In this document: positions 1 to 12,550 of the stretch, piece by piece
Position numbering within the stretch: position 1 is the first letter of the stretch
Layout of the letters: every line of letters starts with the position of its first letter
Source of the DNA: Pontederia crassipes
Lineage: Eukaryota; Streptophyta; Magnoliopsida; Commelinales; Pontederiaceae
Assembly: GCA_030549335.1 (NCBI GenBank)
Contig: CM060198.1
Location: 37,209,853-37,273,852, forward strand
Length of the DNA stretch: 64,000 nt
Reading direction: 5' to 3'
Position numbers and translations under genes: made by a program
The notes under the pieces: generated by a model
What the model was told of the DNA's origin: nothing
What the model saw: only the letters and a program-made list of their open reading frames with translations
The model's database searches: none

Positions 1-3000
1 ACCTCTTGGGATACCCAAAGGTTGTAATAAGTATTTATGACTTAGTAGTTTGAAGCTTACTCTAAGACTCTATTCCCCAAGAGCTTTATCATTGAATCTA
101 ACGGTTCAACTTCGGTTGGAAATAGAGTTAAAGTTCTAAGGATCTATCACCTCTTAGCATATCCAAAGGTTGTAATATGTATCTATAACTTAGTGGTTTG
201 AACCTTACTCTAAGACTCTAATCCCCAAGAGCTTTATCATTGATTGTAACAGTTCAACTTTGGTTGGAAATAGAGTTAAAGTTCTAAGGATCTATCACCT
301 TTTGGGATACCCAAAGGTTGTAATAAGTATCTATATCTTAAAGCTTTGAACCTTACTCTAAGACTCTAATCCCCAAGAGCTTTATCATTGATTGTAACGG
401 TTCAACTTCGGTTGGAAATAGAGTTAAAGTTCTAAAGGATCTATCACCTCTTAGGATACCCAAAGGTTGTAATAAGTATCTATAACTTAGTGGTTTGAAC
501 CTTACCCTAAGACTGTAGTCACCAAGAGCTTTTATCATTGATTGTAACGGTTCAACTTCGGTTGAAAATAGAGTTAAAGTTCTAAGGATCTATGATCTCT
601 TGGGATACCCAAAGGTTATAATAAGTATTTATGACTTAGTGGTTTTAACCTTACTCTAAGACTCTAATCCCCAAGAGCTTTTATCATTGATTGTAACGGT
701 TCAACTTCGGGTGGAAATAGAGTTGTAGTTCTAAGCATCTATCAACTCTTGGAATACCCAAAGGTTGTAATAAGTATGTATAACTAGGTGGTTTGAACCT
801 TACCCTAAGACTCTAACCCCAAGAGCTTTATCATTGATTGTAACGGTTCAACTTCGGTTGGAAATAGAGTTAAAGTTCTAAGGATCTATCACCTCTGAGA
901 ATACCAAAGGTTGTAATAAGTATCTATAACTTAGTGGTTTGAACCTTACTCTAACACTCTAATCCCCAAGAGCTTTATCATTGATTGTAACGGTTCAACT
1001 TCGGTTGGAAATAGAGTTAAAGTACTAAGGATCTATCACCTCTTAGGATACCCAAAGGTTGTAATAAGTATCTATAACTTAGTGGTTTGAACCTTACTCT
1101 AAGACTCTATTCCCAAGAGCTTTATCATTGATTGTAATGGTTCAACTTCGGTAAGAAATAGAGTTAAAGTTCTAAGGATCTTTCACCTCTTAGGATACCC
1201 AAAGGATGTAATAAGTTTCTATAACTTAGTGGTTTGAACCTTACTCTAAGACTCTAATCCCCAAGAGCTTTATCATTGATTGTAACGGTTCAACTTCGGT
1301 TGGAAATAGAGTTAAAGTTCTAAGGATCTATCACCTCTTAGGATACCCAAAGGTTGTAATAAGTATCTATAACTTAGTGGTTTGAACCATACTCTAAGAC
1401 TCTAATTCCCAAGAGCTTTATCATTGTTTGTAACAGTTCAACTTGGATTGGAAATAGAGTTAAAGTTCTAAGGATCTATCACCTCTTGGGATACCCAAAG
1501 GTTGTAATAAGTATCTATAACTTATATGTTTGAACCTTATTCTAAGACTCTAATCCCCAAGAGCTTTATCATTGATTGTAACGGTTCAACTTCGGTTGGA
1601 AATAGAGTTAAAGTTCTAAGGATCTATCACCTCTTGGGATACCCCAAGGTAGTAATAAGTATCTATAACTTAGTGGTTTGAACCTTACTCTAAGACTCTA
1701 TTCCCCAAGAGCATTATCATTGATTGCAACGGTTCAACTTCGGTTGGAAATAGAATTATAGTTCTAAGCATCTATCACCTCTTAGGATACCCAAAGGTTG
1801 TAATAAGTATGTATAACTTAGTGGTTTGAACCTTACTCTAAGACTTTAACCACAAGAGCTTTATCATTGATTGTAACGGTTCAACTTCGGTTGGAAATAG
1901 AGTTAAAGTTCTAAGGATCTATCACCTCTTAGAATACCAATGGTTGTAATAAGTATCTATAACTTAGTGGTTTGAACCTTACTCCAGGACTTTAATCCCC
2001 ATGAGCTTTATCATTGATTGTAACGGTTCAACTTCGGTACGAAATAGAGTTAAAGTTCTAAGGATCTATCACCTCTTGGGATACCCAAAGGTTGTAATAA
2101 GTATCTATAACTTAATGGTTTGAACCTTACTCTAAGACTCTAATCCCCAAGAGCTTTATCATTGATTGTAACTGTTCAACTTCGGTTGGAAATATAGTTA
2201 AAGTTCTAAGGATCTATCACCTCTTCGAATACCCAACGGTTGTAATAAGTATCTATAACTTAGTGGTTTGAACCTTACTCTAAGACTGTATTCCCCATGA
2301 GCTTTATCATTGATTGTAACGGTTCAACTTGGGTAGGAAATAGAGTTAACGTTCTAAGGATCTATCACGTCATGGGATACCCAAAGGTAGTAATAAGTGT
2401 ATATAACTTAGTGGGTTGAACCTTACTCTAAGTCTCTAATCCCCAAGAGCTTTATCATTGATTGTAACGGTTCAACTTTGGTTGGAAATAGAGTTAAAGT
2501 TCTAAGGATATATCACCTCTTAGGATACCCAAAGGTTGTAATAAGTATCTATAACTTAGTGGTTTGAACCTTACTCTAAGACTCTAGTCACCAAGTGCTT
2601 TTATCATTGATTGTAACGGTTCAACTTCGGTTGGAAATAGAGTTAAAGTTCTAAGGATCTATCACCTCTTGGGATACCCAAAGGTTGTAATAAGTATCTA
2701 TAACTTAGTGGTTTCAACCTTACTCTAAGAGTCTAATCCCCAAGAGCTTTATCGTTGATTGTAACAGTTCAACTTCGGTTGGATATAGAGTTAAAGTTCT
2801 TAGGATCTATCACCTCTTAGAATACCCAAAGGTTGTAATAAGTATCTATAACTTAGTGGTTTGAACCTTACTCTAAGACTCTAATCCCCAAGAGCTTTAT
2901 CATTGATTGTAACGGTTCAACTTCGGTTGGAAATAGAATTAAAGTTCTAAGGATCTATCACCTCTTAGGATACCCAAAGGTTGTAATAAGTATCTATAAC

Positions 3001-4170
3001 TTAGTGGTTTGAACCTTACTCTAAGACTCTAATCCCTAAGAACTTTATCTTAGATTGTATCGGTTCGATTTCGATTGGAAATAGAGTTAAAGTTCTAAGG
3101 ATCTATCACCTCTTAGGATACCCAAAGGTTGTAATAAGTATATATAACTTAGAGATTTGAACCTTACTCTAAGATTCTATTCCCCGAGAGCTTTATCATT
3201 GATTGTAGCGGTTCAACTTCGGTTGGAAATAGAGTTAAAGTTCTAAGTATCGATCACCTCTTAGGATACCCAAAGGTTGTAATAAGTATATATAACTTAA
3301 TGGTTTGAACCTTACTCTAAGACTCTAATCCCCAAGAGCTTTATCATTGATTGTAACTGTTCTACTTCGGTTTGAAATAGAGTTAAAGTTCTAAGGATCT
3401 ATCACCACTTCGAATACCCAAAGGTTGTAATAAGTATCTATAACTTAGAGATTTGAACCTTACTCTAAGACTCTATCCCCCAAGAGCTTTATCATTGATT
3501 GTAACGGTTCAACTTCGGTTGGAAATAAAGTTAAAGTTCTAAGGATCTATCACCTCTTCCAATACCCAAAAGTTGTAATAAGTATCTATAACTTAGAAAT
3601 TTGAACCTTACTCTAAGACTCTATTCCCCAAGAGCTTTATCATTTATTGTAACGGTTCAACTTCGGTTGGAAATAGAGTTAAAGTTCTAAGGATCTATCA
3701 CCTCTTGGGATACCCAAAGGTAGTAATAAGTATCTATAACTTAGTGGTTTGAACCATACTCTAAGACTCTATTCCCCAAGAGCATTATCATTGATTATAA
3801 CGGTTCAACTTCGGTTGGAAATAGAGTTATAGTTCTAAGCATCTATCACCTCTTAGGACACCCAAAGGTTGTAATAAGTATGCATAACTTAGTGGTTTGA
3901 ACCTTACTCTAAGAATCTAACCCCAAGAGCTTTATCATTGATTGTAACGGTTCAACTTCGGTTGGAAATAGAGTTAAAGTTCTAAGGATCTATCACCTCT
4001 TAGAATACCAAAGGTTGTAATAAGTATCTATAACTTAGTGGTTTGAACCTTACTCCAAGACTCTAATCCCCAAGAGCTTTATCGTTGATTGTAACGGTTC
4101 AACTTTGGTTGGAAATAGAGTTAAAGTTCTAAGGATCTATCACCTCTTAGAATACCCAAAGGTTGTAATA
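1..4170. repeat. 148-bp tandem satellite, type A (divergent subarray, about 28 monomers)
   Basis: The stretch is a head-to-tail array with a 148-bp period: the motif acctctt recurs at 1, 149, 297 and 446, and so on. Type A is marked by gggatacc or ggatacc after acctctta/g, by ttagtggtttgaaccttac, by agctttatcattg, by ggttggaaat and by ctaaggatc. Neighbouring monomers differ from each other at many scattered positions and carry several 1-bp indels, so this part is less homogenised than what follows. Since 148 is not a multiple of three, the reading frame shifts every unit and no long ORF can run through. The monomer is close to one nucleosome core (147 bp), as in many plant centromeric satellites. 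Function is inferred only from type and size; the family is not one I recognise. Confidence 0.95.
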
Positions 4171-5029
4171 AGTATCTATAACTTATAGCTTTGAACCTAA
4201 CTCTAAGACTCTAATCCCCAAGAGCGTTATCTTTGATTGTAACGGTTCAACTTCGGTTTGAAATAGAGTTAAAGTTCTAAAGATCTATCACCTCTTAGGA
4301 CACCCAAAGGTTGTAATAAGTATCTATAACTTATAGCTTTGAACCTAACTCTAAGACTCTAATCCCCAAGAGCGTTATCTTTGATTGTAACGGTTCAACT
4401 TCGGTTTGAAATAGAGTTAAAGTTCTAAAGATCTATCACCTCTTACGACACCCAAAGGTTGTAATAAGTATCTATAACTTATAGCTTTGAACCTAACTCT
4501 AAGACTCTAATCCCCAAGAGCGTTATCTTTGATTGTAACGGTTCAACTTCGGTTTGAAATAGAGTTAAAGTTCTAAAGATCTATCACCTCTTAGGACACC
4601 CAAAGGTTGTAATAAGTATCTATAACTTATTGCTTTGAACCTAACTCTAAGACTCTAATCCCCAAGAGCGTTATCTTTGATTGTAACGGTTCAACTTCGG
4701 TTTGAAATAGAGTTAAAGTTCTAAAGATCTATCACCTCTTAGGACACCCAAAGGTTGTAATAAGTATCTATAACTTATAGCTTTGAACCTAACTCTAAGA
4801 CTCTAATCCCCAAGAGCGTTATCTTTGATTGTAACGGTTGAACTTCGGTTTGAAATAGAGTTAAAGTTCTAAAGATCTATCACCTCTTAGGACACCCAAA
4901 GGTTGTAATAAGTATCTATAACTTATAGCTTTGAACCTAACTCTAAGACTCTAATCCCCAAGAGCGTTATCTTTGATTGTAACAGTTCAACTTCGGTTTG
5001 AAATAGAGTTAAAGTTCTGAAGCTCTATC

Positions 5030-6990
5030 ACCTCTTAAGACACTCAAAGGTTGTAATAAGTATCTATAACTTATAGCTTTGAACCTAACTCTAAGACTCT
5101 AATCCCCAAGAGCGTTATCTTTGATTGTAACGGTTCAACTTCGGTTTGAAATAGAGTTAAAGTTCTAAAGATCTATCACCTCTTAGGACACCCAAAGGTT
5201 GTAATAAGTATCTATAACTTATAGCTTTGAACCTAACTCTAAGACTGTAATCCCCAAGAGCGTTATCTTTGATTGTAACGGTTCAACTTCGGTTTGAAAT
5301 AAAGTTAAAGTTCTGAAGCTCTATCACCTCTTAGGACACCCAAAGGTTGTAATAAGTATCTATAACTTATAGCTTTGAACCTAACTCTAAGACTCTAATC
5401 CCCAAGAGCGTTATCTTTGATTGTAACGGTTCAACTTCGGTTTGAAATAGAGTTAAAGTTCTGAAGCTCTATCACCTCTTAGGACACCCAAAGGTTGTAA
5501 TAAGTATCTATAACTTATAGCTTTGAACCTAACTCTAAGACTCTAATCCCCAAGAGCGTTATCTTTGATTGTAACGGTTCAACTTCGGTTTGAAATAGAG
5601 TTAAAGTTCTAAAGATCTATCACCTCTTAGGACACCCAAAGTTTGTAATAAGTATCTATAACTTATAGCTTTGAACCTAACTCTAAGACTATAATCCCCA
5701 AGAGCGTTATCTTTGATTGTAACGGTTCAACTTCGGTTTGAAATAGAGTTAAAGTTCTAAAGATCTATCACCTCTTAGGACACCCAAAGGTTGTAATAAG
5801 TATCTATAACTTATAGCTTTGAACCTAACTCTAAGACTCTAATCCCCAAGAGCGTTATCTTTGATTGTAACGGTTCAACTTCGGTTTGAAATAGAGTTAA
5901 AGTTCTAAAGATCTATCACCTCTTAGGACACCCAAAGGTTGTAATAAGTATCTATAACTTATAGCTTTGAACCTAACTCTAAGACTCTAATCCCCAAGAG
6001 CGTTATCTTTGATTGTAACGGTTCAACTTCGGTTTGAAATAGAGTTAAAGTTCTAAAGATCTATCACCTCTTAAGACACTCAAAGGTTGTAATAAGTATC
6101 TATAACTTATAGCTTTGAACCTAACTCTAAGACTCTAATCCCCAAGAGCGTTATCTTTGATTGTAACGGTTCAACTTCGGTTTGAAATAGAGTTAAAGTT
6201 CTAAAGATCTATCACCTCTTAGGACACCCAAAGGTTGTAATAAGTATCTATAACTTATAGCTTTGAACCTAACTCTAAGACTGTAATCCCCAAGAGCGTT
6301 ATCTTTGATTGTAACGGTTCAACTTCGGTTTGAAATAAAGTTAAAGTTCTGAAGCTCTATCACCTCTTAGGACACCCAAAGGTTGTAATAAGTATCTATA
6401 ACTTATAGCTTTGAACCTAACTCTAAGACTCTAATCCCCAAGAGCGTTATCTTTGATTGTAACGGTTCAACTTCGGTTTGAAATAGAGTTAAAGTTCTGA
6501 AGCTCTATCACCTCTTAGGACACCCAAAGGTTGTAATAAGTATCTATAACTTATAGCTTTGAACCTAACTCTAAGACTCTAATCCCCAAGAGCGTTATCT
6601 TTGATTGTAACGGTTCAACTTCGGTTTGAAATAGAGTTAAAGTTCTAAAGATCTATCACCTCTTAGGACACCCAAAGTTTGTAATAAGTATCTATAACTT
6701 ATAGCTTTGAACCTAACTCTAAGACTATAATCCCCAAGAGCGTTATCTTTGATTGTAACGGTTCAACTTCGGTTTGAAATAGAGTTAAAGTTCTAAAGAT
6801 CTATCACCTCTTAGGACACCCAAAGGTTGTAATAAGTATCTATAACTTATAGCTTTGAACCTAACTCTAAGACTCTAATCCCCAAGAGCGTTATCTTTGA
6901 TTGTAACGGTTCAACTTCGGTTTGAAATAGAGTTAAAGTTCTAAAGATCTATCACCTCTTAGGACACCCAAAGGTTGTAATAAGTATCTA
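5030..6990. repeat. 7-monomer higher-order repeat, two copies (1036-bp period)
   Basis: Private variants recur exactly 1036 bp (7 x 148) apart: ttaagacactc near 5035 and 6071, gactgtaatcc at 5242 and 6278, aaagtttgtaat near 5638 and 6674, and gactataatcc near 5688 and 6724. The match is lost left of about 5030 and right of about 6990, where one monomer also has a short internal deletion near 7020. This is a local tandem duplication of a seven-monomer block by unequal exchange. Confidence 0.85.
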
Positions 6991-7253
6991 TAACTTATTG
7001 CTTTGAACCTAACTCTAAGACCCCAAGAGCGTTATCTTTGATTGTAACGGTTCAACTTCGGTTTGAAATAGAGTTAAAGTTCTAAAGATCTATCACCTCT
7101 TAGGACACCCAAAGGTTATAATAAGTATCTATAACTTATAGCTTTGAACCTAACTCTAAGACTCTAATCCCCAAGAGCGTTATCTTTGATTGTAACGGTT
7201 CAACTTCGGTTTGAAATAGAGTTAAAGTTCTAAAGATCTATCACCTCTTAGGA

Positions 7254-7333
7254 GGGATAACTCCCAATCCGAGTCTCATAAAGAGCCAAGTCCTGATGCG
7301 TCTGATCCGGGGTCAAACGCATATCGGCGGGGG
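7254..7333. repeat. 80-bp GC-rich cassette inside a satellite monomer, copy 1
   Basis: After ctcttagga the normal 11 bp (cacccaaaggt) are missing and replaced by 80 bp unrelated to the satellite, after which the monomer resumes at tgtaataag. The cassette is 56% G+C by count, far above the AT-rich satellite. It contains an imperfect hairpin: the 12-nt arms at 7296-7307 and 7311-7322 match at 10 of 12 positions around a 3-nt loop. No target-site duplication or terminal inverted repeat flanks it, so it looks like filler DNA or a captured fragment rather than a complete transposon. I do not recognise its source. Confidence 0.9.
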
Positions 7334-7989
7334 TGTAATAAGTATCTATAACTTATAGCTTTGAACCTAACTCTAAGATTCTAAGCCCCAAGAGTGTTAT
7401 CTTTGATTGTAACGGTTCAACTTCGGTTTGAAATAGAGTTAAAGTTCTGAAGCTCTATCACCTCTTAGGACACCCAAAGGTTGTAATAAGTATCTATAAC
7501 TTATAGCTTTGAACCTAACTCCAATACTCTAATCTCCAAGAGCTTTATCTTTGATTGTAACGGTTCAACTTCGGTTTGAAATAGAGTTAAAGTTCTAAAG
7601 ATCTATCACCTCTTAGGACACCCAAAGGTTGTAATAAGTATCTATAACTTATAGCTTTGAACCTAACTCTAAGACTCTAATCTCCAAGAGCATTATCTTT
7701 GATTGTAACGGTTCAACTTCGGTTTGAAATAGAGTTAAAGTTCTAAAGATCTATCACCTCTTAGGACACCCAAAGGTTGTAATAAGTATCTATAACTTAT
7801 AGCTTTGAACCTAACTCTAAGACTCTAATCCCCAAGAGCGTTATCTTTGATTGTAACGGTTCAACTTCGGTTTGAAATAGAGTTAAAGTTCTAAAGATCT
7901 ATCACCTCTTAGGACACCCAAAGGTTGTAATAAGTATCTATAACTTATAGCTTTGAACCTAACTCTAAGACTCTAATCCCCAAGAGTGT

Positions 7990-9590
7990 TATCTTTGATT
8001 GTAACGGTTCAACTTCGGTTTGAAATAGAGTTAAAGTTCTGAAGCTCTATCACCTCTTATGACACCCAAAGGTTGTAATAAGTATCTATAACTTATAGCT
8101 TTGAACCTAACTCTAAGACTCTAATCCCCAAGAGCGTTATCTATGATTGTAACGGTTCAACTTCGGTTTGAAATAGAGTTAAAGTTCTGAAGCTCTGTCA
8201 CCTCTTAGGACACCCAAAAGTTGTAATAAGTATCTATAACTTATAGCTTTGAACCCAACTCTAAGACTCTAATCCCCAAGAGCGTTATCTTTGATTGTAA
8301 CAGTTCAACTTCAGTTTGAAATAGAGTTAAAGTTCTAAAGATCTATCACCCCTTAGGACACCCAAAGGTTGTAATAAGTATCTATAACTTATAGCTTTGA
8401 ACCTAACTCTAAGACTCTAATCCCCAAGAGCGTTATCTTTGATTGTAACGGTTCAACTTCGGTTTGAAATAGAGTTAAAGTTCTAAAGATCTATCACCTC
8501 TTAGGACACCCAAAGGTTGTAATAAGTATCTATAACTTATAGCTTTTAACCTAACTCTAAGACTGTAATCCCCAAGAGCGTTATCTTTGATTGTAACGGT
8601 TCAACTTCGGTTTGAAATAAAGTTAAAGTTCTGAAGCTCTATCACCTCTTAGGACACCCAAAGGTTGTAATAAGTATCTATAACTTATAGCTTTGAACCT
8701 AACTCTAAGACTCTAATCCCCAAGAGCGTTATCTTTGATTGTAACGGTTCAACTTCGGTTTGAAATAGAGTTAAAGTTCTGAAGCTCTATCACCTCTTAG
8801 GACACCCAAAGGTTGTAATAAGTATCTATAACTTATAGCTTTGAACCTAACTCTAAGACTCTAATCCCCAAGAGCGTTATCTTTGATTGTAACGGTTCAA
8901 CTTCGGTTTGAAATAGAGTTAAAGTTCTAAAGATCTATCACCTCTTAGGACACCCAAAGGTTGTAATAAGTATCTATAACTTATAGCTTTGAACCTAACT
9001 CTAAGACTCTAATCCACAAGAGCGTTATCTTTGATTGTAACGGTTCAACTTCGGTTTGAAATAGAGTTAAAGTTCTAAAGATCTATCACCTCTTAGGACA
9101 CCCAAAGGTTGTAATAAGTATCTATAACTTATAGCTTTGAACCTAACTCTAAGACTCTAATCCCCAAGAGCGTTATCTTTGATTCTAACGGTTCAACTTC
9201 GGTTTGAAATAGAGTTAAAGTTCTGAAGCTCTATCACCTCTTAGGACACCCAAAGGTTGTAATAAGTATCTATAACTTATAGCTTTGAACCCAACTCTAA
9301 GACTCTAATCCCCAAGAGCGTTATCTTTGATTGTAACGGTTCAACTTCAGTTTGAAATAGAGTTAAAGTTCTAAAGATCTATCACCCCTTAGCACACCCA
9401 AAGGTTGTAATAAGTATCTATAACTTATAGCTTTGAACCTAACTCTAAGACTCTAATCCCCAAGAGCGTTATCTTTGATTGTAACGGTTCAACTTCGGTT
9501 TGAAATAGAGTTAAAGTTCTAAAGATCTATCACCTCTTAGGACACCCAAAGGTTGTAATAAGTATCTATAACTTATAGCTTTGAACCTAA
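7990..9590. repeat. Segmental duplication of satellite, left copy (2960-bp offset)
   Basis: This block of about 11 monomers matches 10950-12550 at an offset of exactly 2960 bp (20 x 148). Shared private variants are cttatgacacc near 8057 and 11017, ttatctatgattg at 8139 and 11099, aatccacaag at 9011 and 11971, and gattctaacgg near 9181 and 12141. Outside these limits the variant pattern no longer matches at this offset. Confidence 0.8.
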
Positions 9591-10949
9591 CTCTAAGACT
9601 CTAATCCCCAAGAGCGTTATCTTTGATTGTAACGGTTCAACTTCGGTTTGAAATAGAGTTAAAGTTCTGAAGCTCTATCACCTCTTAGGACACCCAAAGG
9701 TTGTAATAAGTATCTATAACTTATAGCTTTGAACCTAACTCTAAGACTCTAATCCCCAAGAGCGTTATCTTTGATTGTAACGGTTCAACTTCGGTTTGAA
9801 ATAGAGTTAAAGTTCTAAAGATCTATCACCTCTTAGGACACCCAAAGGTTGTAATAAGTATCTATAACTTATAGCTTTGAACCTAACTCTAAGACTGTAA
9901 TCCCCAAGAGCGTTATCTTTGATTGTAACGGTTCAACTTCGGTTTGAAATAAAGTTAAAGTTCTGAAGCTCTATCACCTCTTAGGACACCCAAAGGTTGT
10001 AATAAGTATCTATAACTTATAGCTTTGAACCTAACTCTAAGACTCTAATCCCCAAGAGCGTTATCTTTGATTGTAACGGTTCAACTTCGGTTTGAAATAG
10101 AGTTAAAGTTCTGAAGCTCTATCACCTCATAGGACACCCAAAGGTTGTAATAAGTATCTATAACTTATAGCTTTGAACCTAACTCTAAGACTCTAATCCC
10201 CAAGAGCGTTATCTTTGATTGTAACGGTTCAACTTCGGTTTGAAATAGAGTTAAAGTTCTAAAGATCTATCACCTCTTAGGACACCCAAAGGTTGTAATA
10301 AGTATCTATAACTTATAGCTTTGAACCTAACTCTAAGACTCTAATCCCCAAGAGCGTTATCTTTGATTGTAACGGTTCAAATTCGGTTTGAAATAGAGTT
10401 AAAGTTCTGAAGCTCTATCACCTCTTAGGACACCCAAAGGTTGTAATAAGTATCTATAACTTATAGCTTTGAACCTAACTCTAAGACTCTAATCCCCAAG
10501 AGCGTTATCTTTGATTGTAACGGTTCAACTTCGGTTTGAAATAGAGTTAAAGTTCTAAAGATCTATCACCTCTTAGGACACCCAAAGTTTGTAATAAGTA
10601 TCTATAACTTATAGCTTTGAACCTAACTCTAAGACTCTAATCCCCAAGAGCGTTATCTTTGATTGTAACGGTTCAACTTCGGTTTGAAATAGAGTTAAAG
10701 TTCTAAAGATCTATCACCTCTTAGGACACCCAAAGGTTGTAATAAGTATCTATAACTTATAGCTTTGAACCTAACTCTAAGACTCTAATCCCCAAGAGCG
10801 TTATCTTTGATTGTAACGGTTCAACTTCGGTTTGAAATAGAGTTAAAGTTCTAAAGATCTATCACCTCTTAGGACACCCAAAGGTTGTAATAAGTATCTA
10901 TAACTTATAGCTTTGAACCTAACTCTAAGACTCTAATCCCCAAGAGCGT

Positions 10950-12550
10950 TATCTTTGATTGTAACGGTTCAACTTCGGTTTGAAATAGAGTTAAAGTTCT
11001 GAAGCTCTATCACCTCTTATGACACCCAAAGGTTGTAATAAGTATCTATAACTTATAGCTTTGAACCTAACTCTAAGACTCTAATCCCCAAGAGCGTTAT
11101 CTATGATTGTAACGGTTCAACTTCGGTTTGAAATAGAGTTAAAGTTCTGAAGCTCTGTCACCTCTTAGGACACCCAAAAGTTGTAATAAGTATCTATAAC
11201 TTATAGCTTTGAACCCAACTCTAAGACTCTAATCCCCAAGAGCGTTATCTTTGATTGTAACGGTTCAACTTCAGTTTGAAATAGAGTTAAAGTTCTAAAG
11301 ATCTATCACCCCTTAGGACACCCAAAGGTTGTAATAAGTATCTATAACTTATAGCTTTGAACCTAACTCTAAGACTCTAATCCCCAAGAGCGTTATCTTT
11401 GATTGTAACGGTTCAACTTCGGTTTGAAATAGAGTTAAAGTTCTAAAGATCTATCACCTCTTAGGACACCCAAAGGTTGTAATAAGTATCTATAACTTAT
11501 AGCTTTGAACCTAACTCTAAGACTGTAATCCCCAAGAGCGTTATCTTTGATTGTAACGGTTCAACTTCGGTTTGAAATAAAGTTAAAGTTCTGAAGCTCT
11601 ATCACCTCTTAGGACACCCAAAGGTTGTAATAAGTATCTATAACTTATAGCTTTGAACCTAACTCTAAGACTCTAATCCCCAAGAGCGTTATCTTTGATT
11701 GTAACGGTTCAACTTCGGTTTGAAATAGAGTTAAAGTTCTGAAGCTCTATCACCTCTTAGGACACCCAAAGGTTGTAATAAGTATCTATAACTTATAGCT
11801 TTGAACCTAACTCTAAGACTCTAATCCCCAAGAGCGTTATCTTTGATTGTAACGGTTCAACTTCGGTTTGAAATAGAGTTAAAGTTCTAAAGATCTATCA
11901 CCTCTTAGGACACCCAAAGGTTGTAATAAGTATCTATAACTTATAGCTTTGAACCTAACTCTAAGACTCTAATCCACAAGAGCGTTATCTTTGATTGTAA
12001 CGGTTCAACTTCGGTTTGAAATAGAGTTAAAGTTCTAAAGATCTATCACCTCTTAGGACACCCAAAGGTTGTAATAAGTATCTATAACTTATAGCTTTGA
12101 ACCTAACTCTAAGACTCTAATCCCCAAGAGCGTTATCTTTGATTCTAACGGTTCAACTTCGGTTTGAAATAGAGTTAAAGTTCTGAAGCTCTATCACCTC
12201 TTAGGACACCCAAAGGTTGTAATAAGTATCTATAACTTATAGCTTTGAACCCAACTCTAAGACTCTAATCCCCAAGAGCGTTATCTTTGATTGTAACGGT
12301 TCAATTTCAGTTTGAAATAGAGTTAAAGTTCTAAAGATCTATCACCCCTTAGGACACCCAAAGGTTGTAATAAGTATCTATAACTTATAGCTTTGAACCT
12401 AACTCTAAGACTCTAATCCCCAAGAGCGTTATCTTTGATTGTAACGGTTCAACTTCGGTTTGAAATAGAGTTAAAGTTCTAAAGATCTATCACCTCTTAG
12501 GACACCCAAAGGTTGTAATAAGTATCTATAACTTATAGCTTTGAACCTAA
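10950..12550. repeat. Segmental duplication of satellite, right copy (2960-bp offset)
   Basis: This is the partner of 7990-9590. The two copies share at least four rare variants in the same order and spacing, with only a few differences (for example ccttagcacac on the left against ccttaggacac on the right), so the duplication is recent. The right copy is not preceded by the 80-bp cassette that lies upstream of the left one. Confidence 0.8.

Noticed and set aside
353-538. 61-codon ORF in the satellite
   Set aside because: It spans repeat boundaries of a 148-bp array whose frame shifts every unit; no coding signal and no recognisable protein.
1-4170. CENP-B box-like sequence (CTTCGGTTGGAAA resembles CTTCGTTGGAAA)
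   Set aside because: It has an extra G after TTCG and lacks the CGGG end, so it fails the strict TTCG-4-A-2-CGGG pattern. Plants have no confirmed CENP-B using this box, and type B loses even the partial match.
7254-7333. Cassette as a tRNA, 5S rRNA or organelle RNA fragment
   Set aside because: No cloverleaf, no A/B box pair and no match to 5S rRNA that I can recall; kept as unidentified.
7254-7333. Cassette as a MITE or other DNA transposon
   Set aside because: No terminal inverted repeats and no target duplication; it replaces 11 bp rather than inserting.
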